In this document: piece after piece, positions 52,658-61,420 of the stretch
How positions within the stretch are numbered: the first letter of the stretch is position 1
Layout of the letters: each line of letters begins with the position of its first letter
Source of the DNA: Comamonas fluminis
GTDB lineage: Bacteria > Pseudomonadota > Gammaproteobacteria > Burkholderiales > Burkholderiaceae_C
Length of the DNA stretch: 64,000 bases
Direction of reading: 5' to 3'
NCBI RefSeq assembly: GCF_019186805.1
Contig: NZ_CP066783.1
Span: forward strand, 4,043,501 to 4,107,500
Position numbers and translations under genes: made by a program
Notes under the pieces: generated by a model
The model's input: the letters and a program-made list of their open reading frames with translations, nothing else
Told to the model about the DNA's origin: nothing
Database searches by the model: none

Positions 52658-52904
52658 GGTGCGAGACCTTATTGCAGGTAATCCAGAAACTGCGCCCATG
52701 CTAACCACGCAGCCCAGCTGGCGGTGCGCTGTGCAGGCAACTTTACCCTTGCGAAACAAATCAGGCGCTTGCGCTTGATGGGAGAGCGCTGTGCGCTATG
52801 TTTTTTGAATTTTCCAAGCAAGCCCCAAGGTCACCCCCGCCGTACCTGGGCTGCCGGGCGGGCTTTGGCTTACCATCCAAGCCCTTGCTTGATAGGTACA
52901 AGCC
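52658..52904. other. Divergent promoter region between the dioxygenase-like and FAD genes
   Basis: These 247 nt separate two genes transcribed outward. I see a GC-rich palindromic patch around 52836-52872 (GCCCGGC-like arms near GGGCTGCCGGGCGGGC) and a TTTTTTGAATTTTCC A/T stretch near 52800 that could contain a promoter. No open reading frame or RNA gene is convincing. Confidence 0.35.
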
Positions 52905-54689
52905 ATGATCCGGATCGCAGAACTCAAACTTCCCCTCTCGCAGGTTGAATACGACCCCGAGAACCACACCGAATTTCACCCCACGGAAAAGCTCACGCAA
53001 CTGGCGGCAGAGCGTCTGGGGATTGCAGCGCAGGCCATTGCCAGCCTGCAGGTTTACAAGCGCAGCTTTGACGCACGCAAGAGCGAACTGCTGGCGGTCT
53101 ATATCGCTGACATCACGCTGAGCAATGAAAAGCAGGAAGCGGCCCTGCTGGAAAAATTTGCCGACAACTCCCACGTCAACCCCACACCCGACCAGAGCTG
53201 GAAACCCATAGGCCAGGCCCCGGCGGATCTGGACGAGCGCCCCGTAGTGGTGGGCTTTGGCCCCTGCGGCATGTTTGCCGGCCTGGTGCTGGCCCAGATG
53301 GGTTTCAAGCCTATCGTGCTGGAGCGCGGCAAGACCGTGCGTGAGCGCACCAAGGACACCTGGCGCCTGTGGCGCAAGCGCGAGCTGACGCCCGAGTCCA
53401 ATGTGCAGTATGGCGAAGGCGGTGCAGGCACTTTCTCGGATGGCAAGCTCTACAGCCAGATCAAGGACCCGCGCCATCTGGGCCGCAAGGTGCTGACCGA
53501 GTTCGTGACCTATGGCGCACCGCCCGAGATTCTGTACGCCGCCCACCCCCATATCGGCACCTTCAAGCTGGTCAAGCTGGTGGAAGGCATTCGTGAGGAA
53601 ATCGTGCGTCTGGGTGGCGAGATCCGCTTCGAGCAGCGTGTGACCGATGTACAGATTGAGGAAGTGAACGGCCAGCGCCAGCTGACCAGCCTGCAGGTGC
53701 TGAACCAGGCCACGGGCGAGAGCTACACCCTGCCCACCCACCACGCGGTGATGGCACTGGGCCACAGCTCACGCGACACCTTTGCCATGTTTTATGAGCG
53801 CGGCGTGGCCATGGAGGCCAAGCCTTTCTCCGTGGGCTTTCGTATCGAGCACCCGCAAAGCGTGATTGACCGCGCCCGCTGGGGCAAGGATGCAGGCCAC
53901 CCGCTACTGGGCGCCGCCGATTACAAGCTGGTGCACCATGCCAAGAATGGCCGCGCTGTTTACAGCTTTTGTATGTGCCCCGGCGGCACCGTGGTGGCCG
54001 CGACCAGCGAGCCAGAACGCGTGGTGACCAATGGCATGAGCCAGTATTCACGGGCCGAGCGCAATGCCAATGCAGGCATGGTCTGCGCCATCAGCCCCGA
54101 AGACTATCCGCAAGATGCCGAGAGCTTTGCCTGGGCCTTTGACGGCAAGACGCTGGGGGCCGAAAAGCTCAAAAAAGGTGAGCACCATCCGCTTTCTGGT
54201 GTTGTGCTGCAGCGCCAGCTGGAATCCAAAGCCTACCAACTGGGTGGCCAGAACTACAGTGCGCCCGGTCAGCTCGTGGGCGACTTTGTGGCAGGCAAGC
54301 CATCGACCGAATTTGGTGAAGTGCAGCCCTCCTACAAGCCCGGCATCAGCCTGGGCGATCTGCACCAGGCCCTGCCCGCCTATGCGATTGAAGCCATGCG
54401 CGAAGCCCTGCCCGCCTTTGGCAAAAAGATTCGCGGCTACGACATGAAGGACGCTGTGCTGACCGGTGTGGAAACCCGCACCTCATCGCCCGTCAAGATT
54501 GGCCGTGGCGCAGACTTCCAGAGCGATAACACACGCGGCCTGTACCCCGCCGGCGAAGGCGCAAGCTACGCGGGCGGCATTTTGTCGGCAGGTGTGGACG
54601 GCATCAAGGTCGGCGAAGCCGTGGCCTGCGCCATTCTGGGCGTTGCAGTTCCCGAATCGGGTTCACGCGGCTCGGGCGGCGCGCTGTAA
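52905..54689 (+). CDS. FAD-dependent oxidoreductase (NAD(P)/FAD-binding family)
   Basis: The 594-residue cytoplasmic protein has a small N-terminal ferredoxin-like domain (MIRIAELKLPLSQVEY, YKRSFDARKSELLAVY). A Rossmann FAD loop reads VVVGFGPCGMFAGLVLAQMG, with the acidic end LERG. Later come the YGEGGAGTFSDGKLYS and CMCPGGTVVAATSE segments and a C-terminal GLYPAGEGASYAGGILSAGVDG FAD motif (given in part). The pattern matches uncharacterised FAD-binding proteins sometimes annotated as dehydrogenases. The substrate is unknown. Confidence 0.88.
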   Translation: MIRIAELKLPLSQVEYDPENHTEFHPTEKLTQLAAERLGIAAQAIASLQVYKRSFDARKSELLAVYIADITLSNEKQEAALLEKFADNSHVNPTPDQSWKPIGQAPADLDERPVVVGFGPCGMFAGLVLAQMGFKPIVLERGKTVRERTKDTWRLWRKRELTPESNVQYGEGGAGTFSDGKLYSQIKDPRHLGRKVLTEFVTYGAPPEILYAAHPHIGTFKLVKLVEGIREEIVRLGGEIRFEQRVTDVQIEEVNGQRQLTSLQVLNQATGESYTLPTHHAVMALGHSSRDTFAMFYERGVAMEAKPFSVGFRIEHPQSVIDRARWGKDAGHPLLGAADYKLVHHAKNGRAVYSFCMCPGGTVVAATSEPERVVTNGMSQYSRAERNANAGMVCAISPEDYPQDAESFAWAFDGKTLGAEKLKKGEHHPLSGVVLQRQLESKAYQLGGQNYSAPGQLVGDFVAGKPSTEFGEVQPSYKPGISLGDLHQALPAYAIEAMREALPAFGKKIRGYDMKDAVLTGVETRTSSPVKIGRGADFQSDNTRGLYPAGEGASYAGGILSAGVDGIKVGEAVACAILGVAVPESGSRGSGGAL

Positions 54690-54727
54690 ACCGCTGCCTG
54701 CCTTTCCCCAAAGGCACGATGGCCCTT

Positions 54728-54764
54728 GCTGAGTGAAGGCTGCTGCAGACTGCCCTCACTCAGC
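54728..54764 (+). terminator. Hairpin after the FAD oxidoreductase gene
   Basis: GCTGAGTGA and TCACTCAGC (outer 9 bp), with further GGC/GCC pairing inside, form a strong stem 39 nt after the stop. The usual T tract is missing, so it is a weak terminator candidate or an mRNA-stabilising end. Confidence 0.5.
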
Positions 54765-54791
54765 CGCGTCGACTTCAAGCCTGCACTTTTT

Positions 54792-55337
54792 ATGAACCAC
54801 CGCTTCGTCAAAGCCACACGCCATCAGTTCATGCTCGCCGTATTGAGCATGGGCGTGGTGGTGCTGGCGTCCAACATCCTGGTTCAGTACACCATCAACG
54901 ACTGGCTTACCTGGGGCGCCATCACCTACCCGTTTGCGTTTCTGGTCAGCGAGCTGGTCAACCGGCGCTTTGGCCCGGGCGAGGCCAGACATGTGGCCTG
55001 GTTTGGCTTTGCCGTGGCCGTTGCCGCCTCTGCGGTGCTGGCGCCTGCGCGCATTGCTGCGGCATCCGGCATGGCTTTTGTCTGCTCTCAGATGCTGGAC
55101 ATCTATGTGTTTGACAAACTGCGCCACAGCCGCTGGTGGCAGGCCCCGCTGATAGCCACCGTGCTGGCGGCCTGCCTTGATACCGCCGTGTTCTGGAGCA
55201 TTGGATTTACCGGGGAAAACCTGCCCTGGGTCAGCCTGGCACTGGGTGATCTGGGCGTCAAACTGGTGCTGGGCATCTTCCTGCTGCTGCCCTTCCGCCT
55301 GTTGATGGGCCGCAGCAACAGTCTGCGCAGTTTTTAA
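54792..55337 (+). CDS. VUT/YhhQ family membrane protein (queuosine precursor transporter type)
   Basis: The 181-residue inner-membrane protein (ATG at 54792, MNHRFVKATRHQFM) has about five to six hydrophobic segments and the family-like segments ITYPFAFLVSELVNRRFG and ASGMAFVCSQMLDIYVFDKLR, followed by a DTAVFWSIGF helix. In E. coli YhhQ imports the queuosine precursor preQ0. Specificity here is inferred from family resemblance only. Confidence 0.85.
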   Translation: MNHRFVKATRHQFMLAVLSMGVVVLASNILVQYTINDWLTWGAITYPFAFLVSELVNRRFGPGEARHVAWFGFAVAVAASAVLAPARIAAASGMAFVCSQMLDIYVFDKLRHSRWWQAPLIATVLAACLDTAVFWSIGFTGENLPWVSLALGDLGVKLVLGIFLLLPFRLLMGRSNSLRSF

Positions 55338-55412
55338 AGCGTTGTCGTCTCATTCTGACAAGGCGTAAGCCTGCGCATGGCTACGCTGGTGGCTCTGCCG
55401 GAACGCCTTGCC

Positions 55413-55973
55413 ATGATGAAATCTCTGCCCTCTTCCGTAAGCCACACCCTTGCCGCACTGGCGGTGCTCTGCACGCTGGCCCCTGCCGCCCATGCACAAG
55501 CCGCTGATGCGCCTGCCAGCGAAAAGCCGTCAGCACTTTCAGGCTGGATGTTTGGCTACGCCCCTTTCGACTGGCATTTTTCCGATGCCAAAAAGGAAAA
55601 CGACTGGGAGCCCGACCAGCAAAAACATGCCTATGTGTGGCTGGTTCAGGCAGAAAAAGAGCTGGATGAGCGCCATATTGCAGGCTTTGCCTATTTCAAG
55701 AATTCATTCGGCCAGCCCAGCCAATATGCGTACTACGGCTGGCGTTTCAGGCCTTTTGACAGCATGCCGGGCCTGTTTTTCAAGCTCACCGGCGGCGTCA
55801 TTCACGGCTACAAGTTTCCCTACAACAAGAAGATTCCGTTCAATAACAAACACGGCTGGGGGCTGACTGCCATCCCGGCCGTGGGTTATGACTTCAACAA
55901 GAACTGGGGCGGCCAGATCAATGTGCTGGGCAATGCGGGCGTGATGTTTCAGCTCAACTACACCGTGCGCTGA
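55413..55973 (+). CDS. Exported beta-rich protein, probably outer-membrane or periplasmic
   Basis: The 186-residue product (ATG at 55413 or 55416) has a Sec signal peptide (TLAALAVLCTLAPAAHAQ). The mature part alternates aromatic and hydrophobic residues (GWMFGYAPFDWHFS, YAYYGWRF, KLTGGVIHGYKFPYN, NVLGNAGVMFQLNYTVR) in a way typical of a small beta-barrel ending in an aromatic-rich strand. Related proteins are sometimes annotated as sn-glycerol-3-phosphate transporters, which the sequence does not support. Function unknown. Confidence 0.7.
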   Translation: MMKSLPSSVSHTLAALAVLCTLAPAAHAQAADAPASEKPSALSGWMFGYAPFDWHFSDAKKENDWEPDQQKHAYVWLVQAEKELDERHIAGFAYFKNSFGQPSQYAYYGWRFRPFDSMPGLFFKLTGGVIHGYKFPYNKKIPFNNKHGWGLTAIPAVGYDFNKNWGGQINVLGNAGVMFQLNYTVR

Positions 55974-55988
55974 CCGCGCGCCGCCCGT

Positions 55989-56786
55989 TTACGACTGGCT
56001 GCGCAGGCGAACATAGTCGGGCGCGCGCTTGTCCAGAAATGCGCCAATGCCTTCGCGCGATTCCTCGCTTCCCTGTGCCTCCACCATGTATTCGGCTTCC
56101 TGCTCCAGCTGCTGCTGCAGCGATTGATGCTGGGCCGAATGGCACAGGGTCTTGATGCGCGCCATGGCGTGCGCCGGACCTGTGGATAACTGCCCAGCCA
56201 GCGCCATGGCCGCCGCCAGTGCACCACCTGGCTCAGTCAGGCGGTTGACGCAGCCCAGCTGATGCATGCGCTCCCCGCTGACGCGCTCGCCCGTCAGGCA
56301 CAGCTCGGTCAGAACCTGGCGCGAGACAAATTCAGACAGAAACGCCGTTGCGCCGCCATCAGGCGTCAGGCCCACTTTCACATAGGCCACCGAAAACACG
56401 GCATTGCGCGCCGCCACCAGCATGTCGCAGGCCATGGCCAGAGAAAGACCGGCACCGGCAGCCGCCCCCTCTACCGCGGCAATCACCGGCTTAGGGCAGT
56501 CTCGAATGGCGCGGATGAAGTGGTTGAGGTCTTCCAGCCGCTCGCGCCTTTGTGCAACAGACAGGTCACGGCGCTTGGCCAGCTGCCGCAGATCGCCGCC
56601 CGCACAAAAGTGCCCACCTTCACCAGTGAGGATGATGGCGGCAATCGACGCATCCGCAGCCGCATCGCGCAAGCCGTCCATCACCGCGTGGTAATACTCG
56701 GGCGACAGCGCATTGCGCGCATCCGGGTTGTTATTGGAAAGAATGAGAACCGCGCCATCGCGGCGTGTGATGAGTGCAGGATTCAC
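55989..56786 (-). CDS. Enoyl-CoA hydratase/isomerase family protein (second crotonase)
   Basis: This 265-residue crotonase starts at GTG 56786 with AGGAGG 6 nt upstream. Oxyanion-hole motifs are HFCAGGDLRQLAK and EGAAAGAGLSLAMACD, followed by VAYVKVGLTPDGGATAFL with the Asp position of PaaG/isomerase-like members. It is distinct from the crotonase of the fcs cluster, lies alone and could act in fatty-acid, phenylacetate or general beta-oxidation. The exact step is not determined. Confidence 0.88.
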   Translation of the reverse strand: MNPALITRRDGAVLILSNNNPDARNALSPEYYHAVMDGLRDAAADASIAAIILTGEGGHFCAGGDLRQLAKRRDLSVAQRRERLEDLNHFIRAIRDCPKPVIAAVEGAAAGAGLSLAMACDMLVAARNAVFSVAYVKVGLTPDGGATAFLSEFVSRQVLTELCLTGERVSGERMHQLGCVNRLTEPGGALAAAMALAGQLSTGPAHAMARIKTLCHSAQHQSLQQQLEQEAEYMVEAQGSEESREGIGAFLDKRAPDYVRLRSQS

Positions 56787-56892
56787 AGCAAGCCTCCTGC
56801 AGACAATGTAGCGGCCAGCCCGCTCTGCGCCTAGCGGGGCAGCACGGGCTGGCCGATATTTCTGTCACATGTGCAGCATGTTCACACCTCGA

Positions 56893-57267
56893 TCAGCGGC
56901 GCGGCCCCCAGTGGCCACCACCGCCACGCCAGCCACGGGGGCCGTGGTTCCAGCCACCGCCGTGCCATGCATAGCCCGGACGTGGCGGCATGGCCCAGCG
57001 ACCGGGGCGCCAGTTGTAACGACCGCCACCCCAGCCCCAGGAGCCGCCGATCCAGACATAGGCGGGCGAAGGTGCCACAGGAATGATCTCTGTCTGCAGC
57101 GGAGGCGGCGCCATGGGCGCATAGACATCGCCTGCCACCATATCGCCGCCATAGCTTGCATAACCGGGATAAGGAGCCACCACGCAGCCAGTCAGCATGG
57201 CGGCAGCGCCACCCAGCACCAGGGCGGGCAGCATGCGGCGAGAAAAAGTTTGAGCGAGCAAGGACAT
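56893..57267 (-). CDS. Small Gly/Trp-rich lipoprotein (YXWGXW-like)
   Basis: The 124-residue protein starts at ATG 57267 with AGGAG 5 nt upstream. It has a lipoprotein signal (LPALVLGGAAAMLTGC, Cys as the acylated residue). The mature region is rich in Pro, Tyr, Trp and Gly with WIGGSWGWGGGRYNWRPG and repeated GGxW/GPRGW units near the C-terminus, resembling YXWGXW repeat proteins. It is probably anchored in the outer membrane. No activity is known. Confidence 0.82.
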   Translation of the reverse strand: MSLLAQTFSRRMLPALVLGGAAAMLTGCVVAPYPGYASYGGDMVAGDVYAPMAPPPLQTEIIPVAPSPAYVWIGGSWGWGGGRYNWRPGRWAMPPRPGYAWHGGGWNHGPRGWRGGGGHWGPRR

Positions 57268-57300
57268 CACAACTCCTGAAGTCTTGTCTCTACAACGCGA

Positions 57301-57329
57301 AAGCCCCGGCCAGTTGTTGACAGGGGCTT
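57301..57329 (-). terminator. Candidate terminator after htpX
   Basis: AAGCCCC and GGGGCTT form a 7-bp stem around a 15-nt loop, followed by TTCG on the minus strand, about 47 nt beyond the htpX stop. The T tract is short, so it is only moderately convincing. Confidence 0.45.
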
Positions 57330-57376
57330 GTGAAGCGTGGGTAAAGACAGGCGGCTGTCGTTTACATATTCACCGC

Positions 57377-58249
57377 TCAGCGTGCGTTTTGCAGCGCAGC
57401 AATACGCTCTTCAATCGGAGGGTGGGTAGAAAACAGCTTGCCGATACCACCGGCAATGCCCATGGCTGCCACACTCTTGGGCAGCTCACCAGGATGCATG
57501 CCACCCAGACGGGCCAGCGCATTCACCATGGGCTGGCGGTTACCCATGAGCTGTGCCGCACCTGCGTCGGCACGGAATTCACGCTGACGCGAGAACCAGG
57601 CCACGATCATGGAGGCCAGGAAGCCCAGCAGCACATCCAGCACCAGAGTGGTAATCATGTAACCGATGCCGGGGCCGGAGCTGTTTTCATCGTTCTTGCG
57701 CAAAAAGCTGTCCACAGCGTAGCCAATCAGGCGCGACAGGAAGACCACAAAGGTGTTCATCACGCCCTGAATCAGGGTCATGGTCACCATGTCGCCATTG
57801 GCCACGTGAGCCACTTCGTGGCCAATCACGGCTTCCACTTCTTCGCGGGTCATGCCTTCGAGCAGGCCTGTGGACACTGCCACCAGAGCAGAATTTTTGA
57901 AAGCTCCCGTGGCAAAAGCATTGGGCTCGCCCTCATAGATGCCGACTTCGGGCATGCCAATGCCTGCTTTTTCAGCAAAGCCACGCACGGTGTTGACGAT
58001 CCAGGCCTCATCGGCGTTGCGCGGCTCGTTGATGACCTGCACGCCCGAGGTCCACTTGGCCATGGGTTTGGAAATCAGCAGCGAGATGATGGCGCCGCCA
58101 AAACCCATGATGAAGGCAAAGCCCAGCAGGGCGCCCAGATTCAGGCCGTTGGCAGTGAGATAGCGGTTGACGCCCAGCAAACTGGCGACAATGCCCAACA
58201 CCGCCACCACGGCGATATTGGTCAGAAGAAATAAGGCAATACGTTTCAT
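57377..58249 (-). CDS. htpX: Membrane zinc protease HtpX
   Basis: HtpX degrades misfolded inner-membrane proteins. The ATG at 58249 gives 290 residues ([17 protein letters not shown]). Two N-terminal membrane spans are followed by the cytoplasmic catalytic motif [13 protein letters not shown], two further hydrophobic segments ([14 protein letters not shown]), then [15 protein letters not shown] with the third zinc ligand. The C-terminus ends [13 protein letters not shown]. The upstream region has no clear sigma-32 promoter, unlike hslV. Confidence 0.95.
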   Translation of the reverse strand: MKRIALFLLTNIAVVAVLGIVASLLGVNRYLTANGLNLGALLGFAFIMGFGGAIISLLISKPMAKWTSGVQVINEPRNADEAWIVNTVRGFAEKAGIGMPEVGIYEGEPNAFATGAFKNSALVAVSTGLLEGMTREEVEAVIGHEVAHVANGDMVTMTLIQGVMNTFVVFLSRLIGYAVDSFLRKNDENSSGPGIGYMITTLVLDVLLGFLASMIVAWFSRQREFRADAGAAQLMGNRQPMVNALARLGGMHPGELPKSVAAMGIAGGIGKLFSTHPPIEERIAALQNAR

Positions 58250-58357
58250 CGAGGATGTTCTCCACACAGGGGGACAAAATGACCAAGACACCCTGATACA
58301 CCGCCTGTGCTTGGCGAGTGCTGATCCAGCCAGGTCTCTTTCTGGCAGTACCTGTTG

Positions 58358-59191
58358 TTATGTTGCTTGTACGGTACGTGGGGCTCGGAAAACTAGAGAG
58401 TCATCATAGAAGGAAAAGTTCTGGTTTTCATGGCACCAGCCCGGGATTCCTAATATGGGAATAGGTAGATAGGGCTTGGATGCCAGATTGCAAGATGCGC
58501 CTTGAATCAAGGTGCTCAGCCATGCATCGGCTTCATCGTGCGACCTGGGCAGGGCCTGCGAATGCATCTGCTCCAGCGGCCAGCAAATGACATGAGCCGT
58601 AATCGCCTTGCGCGGCTGCACCAGCTTTTCCAGCAAAGCATGACCGATGGGCAGAAACTGTGCCTGCGCCCACAGCGCTCTATCCTGCACGAACAAATCC
58701 TGCCAGCGCTTTTCACGCAGTGCATCGCACAGCACTTGCGGCGCCAGCAGCAGGCCTCCGTTTTCATCCAGCACCGTGATGGCGTCCCGCAGCCGCCCGC
58801 GCTGCGCCCCTACGCCCTGGCGCGCAATCTCCGTGGCTTGCAGATGATTGAGCTGCTGCTTGAGCTGCGGCCAGTGCAGCCAGATGAGGCCATTGAAAAA
58901 GTCGTGCAGATTGTCACGCGTGGGTATGCAGCGCTGGGCGTGGATAAAGGCCTCATAGGCCATTCCCGGCGCCAGTTGCTGCTGATCGACAAAGCGCCAG
59001 CCCGGCAGCAGCCCGTGCGCCTTGGCTGTAGCCTGCAAAGCATTGGCCACGCTCGCGCCTTCCTGCACCCGTGCATGCGCCTGCTGCCCCAGATGCCGCA
59101 CCGAAGTCAGCCACGGTGCATTCCAGTCCATCTGCCAGACCGCCTGCCAGGCCGCCTGCGACGCCCCGGCCTGTGCGCATGCTTCGCTCAA
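58358..59191 (-). CDS. DUF3025 family protein
   Basis: The 277-residue protein has the motif IPTRDNLHDFFNGLIWLHWP, which characterises DUF3025, and a C-terminal segment with PLEQMHSQALPRSHDEADAW in part. No signal peptide or membrane span is visible. The family has no established function. Its start overlaps the stop of the NYN-domain gene as ATGA, so the two are likely translated from one mRNA. Confidence 0.85.
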   Translation of the reverse strand: MSEACAQAGASQAAWQAVWQMDWNAPWLTSVRHLGQQAHARVQEGASVANALQATAKAHGLLPGWRFVDQQQLAPGMAYEAFIHAQRCIPTRDNLHDFFNGLIWLHWPQLKQQLNHLQATEIARQGVGAQRGRLRDAITVLDENGGLLLAPQVLCDALREKRWQDLFVQDRALWAQAQFLPIGHALLEKLVQPRKAITAHVICWPLEQMHSQALPRSHDEADAWLSTLIQGASCNLASKPYLPIPILGIPGWCHENQNFSFYDDSLVFRAPRTVQAT

Positions 59192-60078
59192 TGCCCACCT
59201 TCATCGTGCACGGCGCGCAAATCACGAACGGCCACACGGGGCGATCCTTCATCGCGCAATTCAAAGGCCTGCGTGGCGGCCATCAGCCGGGTCAGCGATG
59301 CATAGCCGTAGTTGCGCGCATCGAACGAGAGCTTGTTGCCAATATGCGTGCCCACTGCCGCCACACGCGCCCAGCCTGCCTCATCCTGCGTGGCCTTCAC
59401 AGCGTCGCGCAGCATGGCAATCAGCTGCTTATCCTCGCGCAGCAGGTGCGTGGGAACGCGCAGCGTGGTGCATGCCGGTATGGCCGCGCCCGTGCCACCA
59501 GCCACCTTGCCGTTGCCATTAGCGTTGGTAGCGCTGGCGGCACTACCGCCCTGCGGCGCCGCCGCCGCATTGCGCTGTGCTGCCTCGCCATCCTGCAGCT
59601 CACGGCGCTCGGCGCGGCTGGTAATGCCATCGCCCAGCTCCAGCAAGGCATCGAAATACAGAAAGCGCGAGCACGCGTTGACAAAGGCGCGGGGCGTTTG
59701 CGCAGCCCCAAAGCCATAGACCGCAGCCCCCTTGGCACGCAAATGCATGACCAGCGGGGTGAAGTCCGCGTCCGAGGAAACAATGCCGAATGCGTCCGGC
59801 TGCTCGGTATAGAGCAGCTCCATCGCATCCACCGTCATGGCCATGTCGGTGGCGTTTTTACCTTTGGAGTAATCAAACTGCTGCATGGGCCGCACGGCAT
59901 ATTCCAGCAGCTTGCTTTGCCAGCCGTGCAGACCGGGCTTGGTCCAGTTGCCATAGGCGCGGCGCACATTGATGAGGCCGAAGGTGGAAAGCTCGGTCAG
60001 GATCTCGTCGATCATCTCTGCGGGCGCATTGTCCGCATCAATCAGCAAGGCGATACGGGGCTGGGCATCGGTGGGCAT
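59188..60078 (-). CDS. NYN-domain (PIN-like) protein with C-terminal OST-HTH/LOTUS-like region
   Basis: The 296-residue protein starts at ATG 60078 with AGGAG 6 nt upstream. The NYN domain runs from IALLIDADNAPAEMID through YSKGKNATDMAMTVDAMELL to IVSSDADFTPLVMHLRAKG and carries the acidic residues of PIN-like ribonucleases (D in LLIDADN, D in ATDMA, D in SDADF). A Gly/Ala/Asn-rich linker is followed by a LOTUS-like helix-turn-helix region (LLREDKQLIAMLRDAV to YGYASLTRLMAATQAFELR). An RNA-binding nuclease is likely. Cellular role unknown. Confidence 0.88.
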   Translation of the reverse strand: MPTDAQPRIALLIDADNAPAEMIDEILTELSTFGLINVRRAYGNWTKPGLHGWQSKLLEYAVRPMQQFDYSKGKNATDMAMTVDAMELLYTEQPDAFGIVSSDADFTPLVMHLRAKGAAVYGFGAAQTPRAFVNACSRFLYFDALLELGDGITSRAERRELQDGEAAQRNAAAAPQGGSAASATNANGNGKVAGGTGAAIPACTTLRVPTHLLREDKQLIAMLRDAVKATQDEAGWARVAAVGTHIGNKLSFDARNYGYASLTRLMAATQAFELRDEGSPRVAVRDLRAVHDEGGH

Positions 60079-60137
60079 GCAATCTCCTGAACATTTCAAG
60101 TGCACAAGACTAACCGAGCTGCCGCGCATCACAAAAT

Positions 60138-60167
60138 AAAAAAGGGAGCAGCTTGCGCAACTCCCTT
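60138..60167 (-). terminator. Terminator after pyrC
   Basis: On the minus strand AAGGGAG and CTCCCTT form a stem with inner GC pairing, followed by TTTTATTTTG. It lies about 60 nt downstream of the pyrC stop. Confidence 0.85.
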
Positions 60168-60228
60168 CTTGATTTCAGACACAAAGTACTTGCAACCAAA
60201 GCAAACACCAGCGCTATCAGCTCACTTT

Positions 60229-61266
60229 TTAATCCTGCATCTTCCAGGGCAGTGTTTCGCCAAAGCGCAGCGGCTTCAGTTGAGCGCCTTCGCCATATTC
60301 AAAGCTCACGGGCGGCATCCAGCTTTCCTTGACCAGAGTGATGGTGTCGGTATTGCGGGGCAGGCCATAGAAATCTGCGCCATTGAACGAGGCAAAGGCT
60401 TCGAGCTTGTCCAGCGCGCCAACGCCGTCGAACACTTCGGCATACATCTCGATAGCGGCATGGGCGCTGTAGCAGCCTGCGCAGCCGGTGGCTGCTTCCT
60501 TCAGGTGGGCAGCATGGGGGGCGCTGTCTGTACCCAGGAAGAACTTCTTGCTGCCGCTGGTCGCCGCCTGCACCAGGGCCAGACGGTGGGTTTCACGCTT
60601 CAGAACCGGCAGGCAGTAGAAATGCGGGCGCACACCGCCCAGGAAGATGGCGTTGCGGTTGAACAGCAAGTGCTGGGGCGTGATGGTGGCAGCCAGAAAG
60701 TCATCGGCGGCGGCCACGTATTCGGCGGCCTCCTTGGTCGTCACGTGTTCCATGACGATCTTCAGCGCGGGGAAATCCTTGCGCAGCGGCTTGAGCTGCT
60801 GCTCGATAAACACGGCTTCGCGGTCGAACAGGTCAATGCTCTGGTCGGTCACTTCACCGTGCACCAGCAGCACCAGGCCTTCACGCTGCATGGCTTCGAG
60901 TGTGGGGTAAATCTTGCGCAGATCCGTCACGCCATGGTCGCTGTTGGTGGTGGCACCAGCGGGATAGAGCTTGCAGGCCACCACGCCGGCGGCCTTGGCT
61001 CGCACGATCTCGTCAGGGCCCAGCTTGTCCGTCAGGTACAGCGTCATCAGCGGCTGAAACTTGCTGCCTGCCGGCACGGCAGACAGAATGCGCTCGCGGT
61101 AGGCGATGGCCATCTCTGCCGTTGTCACAGGCGGCTTGAGGTTGGGCATGATGATGGCACGGCCCATCTGGCGGGCGGTGTGAGGGACTACGCAGTGCAT
61201 GGCATCGCCATCGCGCACGTGCAGGTGCCAGTCATCGGGGCGGGCGATCGTGAGGGTCTGAGTCAT
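60229..61266 (-). CDS. pyrC: Dihydroorotase PyrC
   Basis: PyrC cyclises carbamoyl aspartate to dihydroorotate in pyrimidine synthesis. The 345-residue protein matches the class II (monofunctional) type: [13 protein letters not shown] with the zinc His pair, [29 protein letters not shown] with the carboxylated Lys, [17 protein letters not shown], and [13 protein letters not shown]. The start is divergent from the ornithine cyclodeaminase gene, with 154 nt between. Confidence 0.96.
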   Translation of the reverse strand: MTQTLTIARPDDWHLHVRDGDAMHCVVPHTARQMGRAIIMPNLKPPVTTAEMAIAYRERILSAVPAGSKFQPLMTLYLTDKLGPDEIVRAKAAGVVACKLYPAGATTNSDHGVTDLRKIYPTLEAMQREGLVLLVHGEVTDQSIDLFDREAVFIEQQLKPLRKDFPALKIVMEHVTTKEAAEYVAAADDFLAATITPQHLLFNRNAIFLGGVRPHFYCLPVLKRETHRLALVQAATSGSKKFFLGTDSAPHAAHLKEAATGCAGCYSAHAAIEMYAEVFDGVGALDKLEAFASFNGADFYGLPRNTDTITLVKESWMPPVSFEYGEGAQLKPLRFGETLPWKMQD

Positions 61267-61420
61267 GACGGGTATTGTCCCATCAACCCCGATTACCCAG
61301 AACTGCCTTCAGTCACCCCAGCGGGCATTGTGCCTCGCACCCGCGCAGACAGCCTCGGCACTTTCCTGCACTGGCCCGCCGGTGCAAACTCCTGAAAAAT
61401 GGCGGCAAGGAGGATGCCCC

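Noticed and set aside
58250-58357. Possible sigma-32 promoter in front of htpX (CTTGG and a run of C)
   Set aside because: The spacing between CTTGG and the CCCCC run is about 8-9 nt rather than 13-14, and the -10 does not read CCCCATNT.
59188-60078. NYN/DUF3025 pair as an anti-phage defence system
   Set aside because: Two genes without further defence markers in a housekeeping neighbourhood; kept only as a low-level observation.
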